NCBI RefSeq assembly: GCF_025947285.1 | Contig: NZ_CP110008.1 | Location: 186,001-250,000, forward strand | Reading direction: 5' to 3' | From: Flavobacterium sp. N2820 | Lineage (GTDB): Bacteria; Bacteroidota; Bacteroidia; Flavobacteriales; Flavobacteriaceae | DNA: 64,000 nucleotides | Part shown: positions 16,807 through 24,802 of the stretch, piece after piece | Layout: every line of letters begins with the position of its first letter | Position numbering within the stretch: position 1 is the first letter of the stretch | Made by a program: the position numbers and the translations under genes | Notes under the pieces: generated by a model | The model's database searches: none | Told to the model about the DNA's origin: nothing | Seen by the model: only the letters and a program-made list of their open reading frames with translations

Positions 16807-17934
16807 CTAAATTACACATAATTTTTGTGCAGCAGCGATTAATGTTTCGTCTGTTTTAGCAAAACAAAAGCGCAGCATTTTTCTATCGGTAGCATCATTA
16901 TAAAATACTGATATAGGTATTGAAGCTACACCATGATTGATTATTAATTCTTTTGCAAAATCAATGTCATTTTTACTAGAAATAGCATTGTAATTTACTA
17001 CTTGAAAATAGGTTCCATCACAAGGCATTACTTCAAATCGACTTTTTTTGATTAGGTTTTGAAACAAATCACGTTTACGTTGATACATTTTTGAAACTTC
17101 ATTAAAATCTACAACTTCTAAATATGCTGAAATGGCATGTTGCGAAAAACTATTTACGCTAAATACTAAAAATTGATGTACTTTTTTCATTTCGTTCATT
17201 AATTTTTCAGAGGCAATTAAATAGCCAACTTTCCAACCTGTAACGTGTAGTGACTTCCCAAAAGAAGATGCTATAATGGTTTTACTTGCTAATTTTGCAC
17301 GTGAATTAAATGAAATATGCGGTTGTGAAAACGTAATGTATTCGTAAACTTCGTCTCCTAAAATAAGAACTTGTTGATGTTTTTCTAAAATAGTTTCTAA
17401 AGCTTCAAAGTCATTCTCTGTCCAAATTCTTCCTGTCGGATTGTGTGGATTATTTATCACAATCATTTTGGTTTTAGCTGTAATAGCGTTTTCAATTCGG
17501 TTGAAATTTGGAGTGTAATCATCATTTAATGAAACACGAACGGGTCTTCCTCCCGCTACCAAAACCGAAGGTTCATAACTGTCATAACTTGGGTCTAAAA
17601 TCAACACTTCATCACCCTGATTTACAAATGTATTTATCGCTGTAAAAACGCCTTGAGTAGCACCAGCAGTAATGAGTATTTCAGTTGTAGTATTGACTTT
17701 TCTACCGTATTGTTTTAGAGTTTGATTCGCAATTTTTTCCAACAACGAAGGTAAACCTGCCATTGGGGTATATTGATGAATATTTTCTCTAATAATGCGT
17801 TCACAAATTTGTATCAAGCGTTCATCTTCTGGAAAATTTGGAAATCCTTGCGATAAATTTATAGCGCTATGTTCGTTCGCTAATTGCGACATTACAGAGA
17901 ATATACTTGAGGTGATGTTGGGAAGTTTTGACAT
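16807..17934 (-). CDS. Class I PLP aminotransferase, methionine aminotransferase type
   Basis: The 375-aa fold-type I aminotransferase resembles YbdL/KAT-type enzymes that transaminate methionine with its keto acid KMTB. It opens LPNITSSIFSVMSQLANEHS, has NLSQGFPNFPEDERL, the Asn-Pro-His motif NNPHNPTGRIW, the acidic GDEVYEYI and the Schiff-base Lys in ASSFGKSLHVTGWKVGY. The start is placed at the ATG 17932-17934 (MSKLPN); a TTG frame to 17976 adds an atypical leader. It is divergent from a nucleosidase-like gene, which hints at methionine salvage. Confidence 0.88.
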   Translation of the reverse strand: MSKLPNITSSIFSVMSQLANEHSAINLSQGFPNFPEDERLIQICERIIRENIHQYTPMAGLPSLLEKIANQTLKQYGRKVNTTTEILITAGATQGVFTAINTFVNQGDEVLILDPSYDSYEPSVLVAGGRPVRVSLNDDYTPNFNRIENAITAKTKMIVINNPHNPTGRIWTENDFEALETILEKHQQVLILGDEVYEYITFSQPHISFNSRAKLASKTIIASSFGKSLHVTGWKVGYLIASEKLMNEMKKVHQFLVFSVNSFSQHAISAYLEVVDFNEVSKMYQRKRDLFQNLIKKSRFEVMPCDGTYFQVVNYNAISSKNDIDFAKELIINHGVASIPISVFYNDATDRKMLRFCFAKTDETLIAAAQKLCVI

Positions 17935-18008
17935 GAAACAAAAATATAAAAAATATACGCGCAATATTTTCTTCAAATTACTTTATTTTGTGATTTAATT
18001 CTAAGACC

Positions 18009-18563
18009 TTGACGATAATTATCCTTACACCAATGGAAATTGAACGAGAAAAAGTGCTTCATGCTTTAGCTCGAATTCCTAATTTAAATCATACTTACGA
18101 CATAATTGTTTCTGGAATTGGTCGTGAAAGTACAGCTAAAACTCTGATGCAATTGCCACCACACGATATTTGTATCTTAATGGGTTTTGCAGCTGTAATT
18201 GGAAAAGAAGCTAATTTACCTTCTCATTTGCGTTTAGGAAAACCAATCGAAATCACTACTGCTTCTTTATACGGTTACGAAGGTGGCTTGTTTGAAAATG
18301 GAAAACCCATTATCAATGAACCCAAGTTGAATTTACCATGCTTATCTTCTTTGACTTCTGATAAGTTTGTAAGAACAACCGATTTAGCTGAGAAAACGGT
18401 AGTTAATATGGAAGATTACACATTTATGTATTTGAAAAAACCGCAAGATTTTATTGTTCGGATTATTTCTGATTTTTTGCCTCACGAAACCGAAATTGAT
18501 TTTTTTGAAGAAGTAAAAACAATAGATTTTCTAGAAGGAATTCAGGCTATAAATGAAATTTAA
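18009..18563 (+). CDS. Nucleoside phosphorylase/nucleosidase-like protein
   Basis: The 184-aa protein resembles the MTAN/nucleoside phosphorylase fold. It opens IIILTPMEIEREKV, has DIIVSGIGRESTAKTL and CILMGFAAVIGKEA where the family binds base and ribose, and TVVNMEDYTFM aligns with the VxMEs segment that contacts ribose. It is short for the family (about 230), so it may be a divergent or degenerate member. The start codon is TTG at 18009. It is divergent from a methionine-type aminotransferase; 5'-methylthioadenosine or futalosine-type substrates are guesses. Confidence 0.7.
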   Translation: MTIIILTPMEIEREKVLHALARIPNLNHTYDIIVSGIGRESTAKTLMQLPPHDICILMGFAAVIGKEANLPSHLRLGKPIEITTASLYGYEGGLFENGKPIINEPKLNLPCLSSLTSDKFVRTTDLAEKTVVNMEDYTFMYLKKPQDFIVRIISDFLPHETEIDFFEEVKTIDFLEGIQAINEI

Positions 18564-18630
18564 TACAATCTGGTTTGTTTAAATCCCGTTTTTTTTCTCA
18601 CCACTTTAGTTGAGCTATATGGTGAAAAAT

Positions 18631-18667
18631 AAAAAAACACCAACATTTTTGCAGGTGTTTTTTTTTT
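18631..18667. terminator. Terminator after the nucleosidase-like gene
   Basis: AAAACACC (18634-18641) and GGTGTTTT (18654-18661) pair around a 12-nt loop and are followed by a long T tract. The left A tract could also serve the convergent DUF2807 gene. Confidence 0.75.
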
Positions 18668-18843
18668 ATTATAGTATTGATTCTATCAAGTTTACGATAA
18701 AAGTAAATACAAATTCGATAATTTGGATAACTAACTTTATCATGAGAATTGAATTTAGTTTGTTTAGTTGTATGTGTAAAAGTAATTAGTTGATTTTAAA
18801 ATATGTACTAATTATTTGTTAAAATATTCTGATTTTTAATCAG

Positions 18844-19569
18844 TTACTCTTTATCAACGCTTCCACCAGAGGTTTCTTCTTTTGTGATAGTTTTAGGAGT
18901 CTGCACATAATTTATTGAGCTTCCGCTAGAAGCTTTACCGTCTAATTTCACAATTGGTTTCACTGTAGTTGAGCTTCCGCTCGTAGCTTGTGCATATACA
19001 TCATTTGCAATTAATTCATCAGCATCAATTTCACTTCCGCTTGATGAGGCTGTTTCTAGCTTTAAAGCTTTTCCAGAAACGGTAATTGAACTTCCGCTTG
19101 ACGATTCGCAACTCACGTTTTCATACTCTAAATTAGTGTCAATTTCACTTCCACTACTAGATTTCACAGCAATGGTATTTCCTTTTAACGTGTTTTTAGA
19201 GCTAATTCTTGAACCACTTGAACTTTCTAATCCAGCAATTGAACTCATTCTAACTCTTACATCGATTGAGGACATAGTATTAATGCTGCCTTCAATTTTA
19301 ACAATTAATGTTCCGTTTTCAACTTTTGTAACAACATATTGCATTAAGTTGTCGTCTGTTTCAACTTCAACATCGGTTGGTGAACCTTGTTCAACAATTA
19401 CTGTAACGCCACTGCTTGCTGCAATCTTATCAAAGTTTTGGTTGATAGTTCTTTTTTCTGTAATGATATTACCACTTCCATCTACGCCGTTTTTTAGGTT
19501 TAGATTGGCATTACACGATAGTAATGTCATTGAAATGAAAACTATTACTAGTTTTAGGGATTTTTTCAT
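18844..19569 (-). CDS. DUF2807 (head GIN domain) lipoprotein
   Basis: The 241-aa lipoprotein has a signal ending MTLLSC (lipidated Cys about 19). The mature part is a DUF2807 right-handed beta-helix-like domain: ITEKRTINQNFDKIAASSGV, a VEVETDDNL block and repeated SSGS(S/E)I rungs every 20-25 residues. It is probably at the outer face of the envelope. It is the last gene of padR-pspC-DUF2807, 6 bp after the PspC gene, a common envelope-stress-like cassette in Bacteroidota. A paralogue with a non-lipid signal is at 36401-37243. Confidence 0.88.
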   Translation of the reverse strand: MKKSLKLVIVFISMTLLSCNANLNLKNGVDGSGNIITEKRTINQNFDKIAASSGVTVIVEQGSPTDVEVETDDNLMQYVVTKVENGTLIVKIEGSINTMSSIDVRVRMSSIAGLESSSGSRISSKNTLKGNTIAVKSSSGSEIDTNLEYENVSCESSSGSSITVSGKALKLETASSSGSEIDADELIANDVYAQATSGSSTTVKPIVKLDGKASSGSSINYVQTPKTITKEETSGGSVDKE

Positions 19570-19575
19570 AGTTAT

Positions 19576-21318
19576 TTAGTTTTTGGTTTCTTTTTTAGTA
19601 TCAATTTCAATTTTTACATTTTGAACTTCTTGATTTACATCGTTTTGAACTTCTTTGATTTCTTTTTTGATTAAAACGCCATTTGCATCTAAGATAATAG
19701 TTGAGCTTGAGTCATTGTTTGTTTCATTTTCTTCAAAATTATTTTCTGAAGACGGGCAATTTAAACATATAATATTTTCAGCTTCAACTTTATAAATACC
19801 ATTAGAAAAATCATAATTTAAATCAAAAAAATCATTATTTGTATAATCAAAATGTTTGAAATTTTTATCGGTTTTAAATAGCGTTCCCTTTGGTAAATAT
19901 AAGTATAATTCTACTTCCTGTCCTCTAAATTTGTTTTCAACAGCAGAAATTAAATAATTATCTAAAATTAATGTATTTCCTTCAATTTTGTAACCATATT
20001 TGATTTTTTCTGCTCTTTTCTTTGCTTCAGAAGCGGATTTTCCGTTGGCTAATTTTTCAATTTGGATATAAGGAATCGCTTCATCAGTTTCCATAATTTC
20101 TATCGAAATATTGTTAGAATAGATGATATCCTTATTGTTTTCATCTTGTGTTAATCTAAAATCAGTTCCATTGTGTGTGTTCTTAGAATAGAAATCATTG
20201 TTTTTGAATTTAATGTATAACGTGTCTGTTGGCATCAAAATAATTTCTTCTTTTTGAATTACTTTTCCTTCAAACGCCATTTGAGTTGCTTCATTGATTC
20301 CCAATGATATTGCTATTCCAGAAGCAATTACCCAAGTAGCAATTAAGGTATACGTAGCAACGTTTCCTATTGATTTTAAATTGTTTACCAATAATTTTAA
20401 TCCTAATAAAAGTAAGAAAAAGAACGGAATTCCAAATACTAAAATAAATAATATTCCTTGTACCCAAAACGGAGTTTCTAATCCTATAGGTGCTTCAAAT
20501 CGGTTTAGAATATAATTATCGGGCATCGTTGAGGTAAACAACATGATTATTCCAAAAACTATTATTCCTAAAAGTGAAGAAGAAGCAATTATTACAATTA
20601 ACGCACCAATAAACTTTGCAAATATTTTAAAAATAGTTCCAAAAATATCAGCAATAGAACTTCCTACTTTTTCAGCACCATTTTTTGCATTATCAGCTAT
20701 TTTTTGATGATCAATACTTCCAATTTTATCTGCAATTTCATCAATTCCTTCTTTTACTTTTCGTTCAATGTTAGAAATATTGATGGGTTCACCTTTCATT
20801 TCTAGTTTTTGCGAAGTGGTAATGGCTTCAGGAATTAATATCCAAAGAATTAGATAAATAATTATTGCAGTTCCAAAACTTATGAATGTGGCAATAATAA
20901 ATAATATACGAACCCACAATGGATCAATATTTAAATAATGTCCAAAACCAGCAGCAACACCACCTAATAGCGAATTGTCTTTGTCTCTATATAATCTTTT
21001 AGCTCTGTTGTAGGTTTTATTTGAAGCGCTAAAATTTGAATTTAAAGGTGCTTCTTCATCAATTTTGTAATCCTCTGGTTGTCCCATGATTCCGATTACA
21101 GCGTCAATTTCTACTAAGCCAATGACTTGTTTTTCGTTTTGAATGCGTTCTTGAAACAATTCTGCAATTCTGCTTTCAATATCTTTCATGATTTCATCTC
21201 TTCCATCAGGAGCAAGAGAGCGTTTCACCGCATCAAAATAACGCGATAATTTTTGATAGGCATCCTCGTCAATATGGAAGAAAAAACCTCCTAAATTTAT
21301 ACTTATTGTTTTGTTCAT
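19576..21318 (-). CDS. PspC domain membrane protein
   Basis: The 580-aa inner-membrane protein has a cytoplasmic N-terminal region (about 1-95) that begins NKTISINLGGFFFHIDEDAY. A PspC domain follows (RLYRDKDNSLLGGVAAGFGH, first TM pair to about residue 165). Further TM segments lie at about 230-340, and a periplasmic C-terminal half (about 360-580) probably has a DUF2807-like beta structure. PspC proteins are envelope-stress sensors that control the phage-shock response in Proteobacteria; the role here is inferred. It is flanked tightly by padR (5-bp gap) and DUF2807 (6-bp gap). Confidence 0.9.
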   Translation of the reverse strand: MNKTISINLGGFFFHIDEDAYQKLSRYFDAVKRSLAPDGRDEIMKDIESRIAELFQERIQNEKQVIGLVEIDAVIGIMGQPEDYKIDEEAPLNSNFSASNKTYNRAKRLYRDKDNSLLGGVAAGFGHYLNIDPLWVRILFIIATFISFGTAIIIYLILWILIPEAITTSQKLEMKGEPINISNIERKVKEGIDEIADKIGSIDHQKIADNAKNGAEKVGSSIADIFGTIFKIFAKFIGALIVIIASSSLLGIIVFGIIMLFTSTMPDNYILNRFEAPIGLETPFWVQGILFILVFGIPFFFLLLLGLKLLVNNLKSIGNVATYTLIATWVIASGIAISLGINEATQMAFEGKVIQKEEIILMPTDTLYIKFKNNDFYSKNTHNGTDFRLTQDENNKDIIYSNNISIEIMETDEAIPYIQIEKLANGKSASEAKKRAEKIKYGYKIEGNTLILDNYLISAVENKFRGQEVELYLYLPKGTLFKTDKNFKHFDYTNNDFFDLNYDFSNGIYKVEAENIICLNCPSSENNFEENETNNDSSSTIILDANGVLIKKEIKEVQNDVNQEVQNVKIEIDTKKETKN

Positions 21319-21323
21319 GACTG

Positions 21324-21653
21324 TTAGTTTTGACTTGTTATTATGTTTACGGCGTCTGCTAATTCTTTCCAGGTGCCGTTTAATTCTTGTAAAAAATCTT
21401 TTCCTTCTTCGGTTAGCCCATAATATTTTCTAGGTGGTCCCGATGTGGATTCTTCCCAGCGATAATTTAGTAAGTTATCGTTTTTTAATCTTGTTAATAA
21501 AGGATATACTGTTCCTTCCACTACAAGTAGTTTTGCGTTTTTTAGCGTGTCCAATATTTCAGAGGTGTAAGCATCTTTTTCTTTTAATACCGATAAGATG
21601 CAAAACTCTAAAACACCTTTTCGCATTTGCGCTTTAGTGTTTTCAATGTTCAT
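21324..21653 (-). CDS. PadR family transcriptional regulator
   Basis: The 109-aa winged-helix regulator has the family pattern KGVLEFCILSVLKEKDAYTS, EILDTLKNAKLLVVEGTVYP, LLTRLKNDNLLNYRWEEST and GPPRKYYGLTEEGKDFLQEL. It is a small PadR-s1 member without a long C-terminal domain. It is first in the padR-pspC-DUF2807 operon and so probably autoregulates it through the inverted repeat at 21784-21816. The inducing ligand is unknown. Confidence 0.92.
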   Translation of the reverse strand: MNIENTKAQMRKGVLEFCILSVLKEKDAYTSEILDTLKNAKLLVVEGTVYPLLTRLKNDNLLNYRWEESTSGPPRKYYGLTEEGKDFLQELNGTWKELADAVNIITSQN

Positions 21654-21759
21654 AATTCCTTTTGATTTTTTTAATTAAACTGTTCATTTTTTGATTTGTT
21701 TTGCTTGCGCAATTGATTGATTTGATGATTGAAATTAGATTACCTATTAATTTCTTATA

Positions 21760-21767
21760 CAAAGATA
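21760..21767 (-). promoter_or_regulatory. -7 promoter element of the padR-pspC operon
   Basis: The minus strand reads TATCTTTG, an exact TAnnTTTG match, about 107 bp upstream of the padR start. No -33 TTG at standard spacing was found, which fits a promoter that depends on, or is controlled by, a regulator. Confidence 0.5.
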
Positions 21768-21783
21768 AGTCTAAAAGCAAGTA

Positions 21784-21816
21784 TTATGTTACGCATAGTA
21801 CTAATATTTAACATAA
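21784..21816. promoter_or_regulatory. Candidate PadR operator (inverted repeat)
   Basis: TTATGTTA (21784-21791) and its reverse complement TAACATAA (21809-21816) flank 17 bp that contain the palindrome TAGTACTA (21796-21803), nearly on the same centre. PadR regulators commonly use ATGT...ACAT half-sites. The centre lies about 36 bp upstream of the -7 element of padR. Confidence 0.4.
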
Positions 21817-21886
21817 AATTAACATTTAAAAAAATAGTAGGAATGCATAGTATTTTTTGTATTTTTACAAAATAAATCAATGAATT

Positions 21887-22342
21887 ATGGAGTTTACACC
21901 CGCAAAACTGAATCTTTTTACCTTTTTTAAACTGCCTTCTGCATTTTGGAGTGGCGTACGTGTTCGATCAATTTCTCCAGAAACGTGTGAAGTAAGTGTA
22001 AAACACCGTTGGTTTAATCAAAATCCGTTTAACTCCATGTATTTTGCAGTGCAAGCAATGGCGGCTGAGTTTACAACGGGAGCTTTGGTAATGTATCAAA
22101 TTAAAGAAAGCAAGAAAAACATTTCAATGCTTGTAGCTCAAAATAAGAGTGTCTTCACTAAAAAAGCCACTGGAAGAATAACATTTACTTGTAATCAAGG
22201 TACAGCAATAAAAGAAACCATTCAAAAAGCAATTGATTCAAATGAAGGTCAAACCATTTGGCTAACTTCAACTGGTAAAAACGAAAAAGGTGAGCAAGTC
22301 TCAGAAATGCAATTTGAATGGACTATTAAAGTGAGAGGTTAA
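21887..22342 (+). CDS. DUF4442 hotdog-fold protein
   Basis: The 151-aa cytoplasmic protein has a hotdog-like thioesterase-superfamily pattern: KLPSAFWSGVRVRSISPETC, KHRWFNQNPFNSMYFAVQAM, then AEFTTGALVMYQI. DUF4442 members resemble acyl-CoA thioesterases but lack firm assignments. It is divergent from padR and lies upstream of the TIGR01777 epimerase, which has its own promoter. Substrate unknown. Confidence 0.85.
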   Translation: MEFTPAKLNLFTFFKLPSAFWSGVRVRSISPETCEVSVKHRWFNQNPFNSMYFAVQAMAAEFTTGALVMYQIKESKKNISMLVAQNKSVFTKKATGRITFTCNQGTAIKETIQKAIDSNEGQTIWLTSTGKNEKGEQVSEMQFEWTIKVRG

Positions 22343-22373
22343 AACTTCCAACTAATCCTAAACATAAGTTAAT

Positions 22374-22408
22374 TTGCTTTCATTGTTCTGTTTTTGATTG
22401 TAACTTTG
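22374..22408 (+). promoter_or_regulatory. Promoter of the TIGR01777 epimerase gene
   Basis: TAACTTTG at 22401-22408 matches TAnnTTTG exactly, 18 bp before the ATG at 22427. A TTG at 22374-22376 is 24 bp upstream of it. This placement argues against the longer in-frame start at 22394. Confidence 0.55.
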
Positions 22409-22426
22409 AGAAAAAGGAAAAAGAAA

Positions 22427-23332
22427 ATGACAATTTTAATTACAGGTGCAACGGGGTTAGTAGGACAAGAATTAGTAGGCTTGTTACTTCAAAACGGACA
22501 CATTGTTCATTATTTATCTACTTCAAAAAATAAATTGGTTACCAATGTTAATTATAAAGGTTTTTATTGGAATCCAAAAACATCAGAAATAGATGTAGCT
22601 TCCTTAACAGATGTTGAAGTAATTGTTCATTTGGCTGGAGCTAGTGTTGCAAAAAAATGGACAACATCCTATAAAGAAGAAATTATTGAAAGTCGCGTAC
22701 TTTCAACTCGATTACTGTTTCAAACACTTCAAAAAACGCCAAATCAAGTCAAACAAATCGTTTCGGCGTCCGCTATTGGGATTTATCCAAACAGTTTGAC
22801 AAATATTTATCATGAAACTGATTTAGATGTCGATGTTTCTTTTCTTGGAAATGTTGTAAAACAATGGGAAAATGAAGTAAGCCAATTTGAAAAATTAGAA
22901 CTAATTGTTTCCAAAATAAGAATCGGCATTGTACTTGCAAAAAACGGTGGCGCTTTACAAGAAATGGTAAAACCTATAAAATATGGAGTAGGAGCAGCTT
23001 TTGGTTCGGGTGAGCAATATCAATCTTGGATTCATATTCATGATTTAGCAGCTATTTTTTATCATGTTATTGAAAACAAGTTGCCTGGAATTTATAACGG
23101 TGTTTCACCTTATCCTGTATCAAATAGCGAACTCACAAAAGCGATTGCTAAATCACTTGAAAAACCTTTTTTTTTACCAAATATTCCACAGTTTGTAATG
23201 AAATTTATTCTTGGTGAAATGCACGAAATTTTATTTTCAAGTCAACATGTTAGTTGCAGAAAATTATTAGATGAAAACTTTCAGTTCAAGTTTGCCTCTT
23301 TAGACAAAGCTTTGAATGATTTATTAAAATAA
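22427..23332 (+). CDS. TIGR01777 family NAD-dependent epimerase/oxidoreductase
   Basis: The 301-aa short-chain dehydrogenase/reductase-like protein has the nucleotide-binding motif TILITGATGLVGQELVG (residues 2-18), VIVHLAGASVAKKWT, SASAIGIYPNS and a C-terminal DUF1731-like segment ending SLDKALNDLLK. This is the pattern of the YfcH/TIGR01777 group (also related to plant SULA proteins). It is cytoplasmic with an unknown substrate. I chose the ATG at 22427 because the TTG at 22394 lies in the promoter. Confidence 0.9.
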   Translation: MTILITGATGLVGQELVGLLLQNGHIVHYLSTSKNKLVTNVNYKGFYWNPKTSEIDVASLTDVEVIVHLAGASVAKKWTTSYKEEIIESRVLSTRLLFQTLQKTPNQVKQIVSASAIGIYPNSLTNIYHETDLDVDVSFLGNVVKQWENEVSQFEKLELIVSKIRIGIVLAKNGGALQEMVKPIKYGVGAAFGSGEQYQSWIHIHDLAAIFYHVIENKLPGIYNGVSPYPVSNSELTKAIAKSLEKPFFLPNIPQFVMKFILGEMHEILFSSQHVSCRKLLDENFQFKFASLDKALNDLLK

Positions 23333-23334
23333 AA

Positions 23335-23356
23335 AAAACCGCCAATTGGCGGTTTT
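23335..23356. terminator. Palindromic bidirectional terminator
   Basis: AAAACCGCCAATTGGCGGTTTT is a perfect 22-bp palindrome between the convergent epimerase and YceI genes. Confidence 0.88.
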
Positions 23357-23360
23357 GATT

Positions 23361-24026
23361 TTATTGTTTGGTTGCGTTTAATTTTACAACTAGTTCAATT
23401 TCATCGTTTACAAATTTGTCTTTTAAATCATCAAAAATTGATTTAGAAGCATGATTTACATTCCAATGTGTTCTGTTAATTTGAAATGAATCAGAGGTTA
23501 ATGTCATGTTATTTCCTTCATATGCAACAGTAGCAAGGAAACTAACTGGTTTTGTAACTCCTTTTAAAGTTAAATTTCCATTCACAGTTGCTTTTCCGTT
23601 TTCAGAAGTAATGCTCGAAATTTCAAACATTCCTTCAGGGAATTTACCAACATTAAAGAAATGATCTTCTCCTTCTTTATCGCCAGTTCCTTTTAAATGG
23701 GACTCCAAATCTTCTTTGCCATCTCCCGCTTTTAAGTCAGTAACTACAATCGAATTCATATCGATTACAAATTTTCCACTTTGAATACTATCATTATTAA
23801 CAGCTAATTCACCCGATTTAAGGTTAATAGTCCCATTGTGTTTTCCAGCTGGTTTAGAGCCAATCCATTCAATTACAGATGTTTTTGCATCTACAACATA
23901 GGTGGTGCTTTCAGCTGAAGCTGAAGCTACTTCTCCAACTTCACCATTTTCGTTTTTATCTCCTTTACAGGCTACGTTTAAAGAAACAGTAGCCAATACA
24001 AATAAACTCAAGATGATTTTTTTCAT
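23361..24026 (-). CDS. YceI family lipoprotein
   Basis: The 221-aa protein has a lipoprotein signal ending SLNVAC (Cys about 20) and an acidic/Ser linker. The YceI lipocalin-like barrel follows: TYVVDAKTSVIEWIGSKPAG, KHNGTINLKSGELAV and VNGNLTLKGVTKPVSF. YceI proteins bind polyisoprenoid or other amphiphiles in the periplasm; the ligand here is unknown. The gene is monocistronic, with a -7 element at 24051-24058. Confidence 0.92.
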   Translation of the reverse strand: MKKIILSLFVLATVSLNVACKGDKNENGEVGEVASASAESTTYVVDAKTSVIEWIGSKPAGKHNGTINLKSGELAVNNDSIQSGKFVIDMNSIVVTDLKAGDGKEDLESHLKGTGDKEGEDHFFNVGKFPEGMFEISSITSENGKATVNGNLTLKGVTKPVSFLATVAYEGNNMTLTSDSFQINRTHWNVNHASKSIFDDLKDKFVNDEIELVVKLNATKQ

Positions 24027-24050
24027 ATTTTAATTTTTTTTAGTTCATCA

Positions 24051-24058
24051 CAAACTTA
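24051..24058 (-). promoter_or_regulatory. -7 promoter element of the YceI gene
   Basis: The minus strand reads TAAGTTTG, matching TAnnTTTG, 24 bp before the start codon. The -33 region is unclear. Confidence 0.5.
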
Positions 24059-24127
24059 ATAAATCGAATTTTTAAATTCTCTTAAAGGGTTCCTAAAATT
24101 TCAAATCAAATAAAAATAGCTGACAAT

Positions 24128-24159
24128 TTGACATTTTTAAAGATTTGGCAATACATTTG
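24128..24159 (+). promoter_or_regulatory. Promoter of grpE-dnaJ
   Basis: TTG (24128-24130), a 21-bp spacer and TACATTTG (24152-24159) match the Bacteroidota promoter consensus, 23 bp upstream of the grpE ATG. I see no CIRCE inverted repeat. Confidence 0.65.
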
Positions 24160-24182
24160 CAATCCCATTTACTAAAGTAAAA

Positions 24183-24746
24183 ATGTTTAAAAAAATATTC
24201 AAAAATATGAGTCAAGAAAGTACTGAAAACATCGAAAAGGAGAACATTAATGAAGAAAATGTTTCAGAAACTCAAGGAATTCCAACACCAGAATTATCGG
24301 TAGAAGAACAATTACAAGAAGAATTAAGCAATGAAAAAGATAAATTTTTACGTCTTTTTGCTGAATTTGAAAATTATAAAAGAAGAACTGCCAAAGAACG
24401 TATTGATTTGTTCAAAACAGCAAATCAAGAAGTTTTACAAGCGATGCTACCTGTTTTAGATGATTTTGATAGAGCTTGGGCACAAGTTTCTAAGTCAGAA
24501 GATGAAGCATTGGTAACAGGTGTGCAATTGATTCATGATAAACTAAGAAGTACATTAATTTCTAAAGGTTTGGAAGAAGTAGAAGTTAGAGCAGGAGATG
24601 CTTTTAATGCTGATTTTGCTGAAGCTATTACCCAAATTCCAGCACCAAACGATAAATTAAAAGGTAAAATTGTTGACGTAATTGAAAAAGGGTACAAGTT
24701 AGGTGACAAAATTATTCGTTTCCCAAAGGTTGTAATCGGACAATAA
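24183..24746 (+). CDS. grpE: Nucleotide exchange factor GrpE
   Basis: GrpE releases ADP from DnaK in the Hsp70 cycle. The 187-aa protein has an acidic N-terminal tail, a long coiled coil (about 40-75) containing LRLFAEFENYKRRTAKERID, and the C-terminal beta-domain ending DKIIRFPKVVIGQ with VIEKGYKLGD. The start is taken at MFKKIFK; MSQES eight codons on is an alternative. It is followed by dnaJ after a 56-bp gap containing a hairpin. dnaK is not in the window. Confidence 0.95.
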   Translation: MFKKIFKNMSQESTENIEKENINEENVSETQGIPTPELSVEEQLQEELSNEKDKFLRLFAEFENYKRRTAKERIDLFKTANQEVLQAMLPVLDDFDRAWAQVSKSEDEALVTGVQLIHDKLRSTLISKGLEEVEVRAGDAFNADFAEAITQIPAPNDKLKGKIVDVIEKGYKLGDKIIRFPKVVIGQ

Positions 24747-24754
24747 TTTTTACC

Positions 24755-24779
24755 GTAGAAACGCGATTCATCGCGTTTT
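24755..24779 (+). repeat. GCGATTCATCGC hairpin between grpE and dnaJ
   Basis: AAACGCGA (24759-24766), loop TTCA, TCGCGTTT (24771-24778) is a perfect 8-bp stem preceded by GTAG. I recall GTAGAGACGCGATT-type palindromes as dispersed repeats in Bacteroidota and cyanobacteria. Lying inside the operon, it could also act as an attenuator or processing site. Confidence 0.55.
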
Positions 24780-24802
24780 AATCATTATTATAATATTTTA
24801 AA

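Noticed and set aside
18870..19240. Tandem-looking SSGS repeats that could be taken for a DNA repeat array
   Set aside because: They are in-frame beta-helix rungs of a DUF2807 protein; the DNA copies diverge at codon third positions as expected for protein-level repeats.
24060..24182. CIRCE/HrcA operator before grpE
   Set aside because: No TTAGCACTC-N9-GAGTGCTAA inverted repeat is present; only a vegetative-type promoter is seen.
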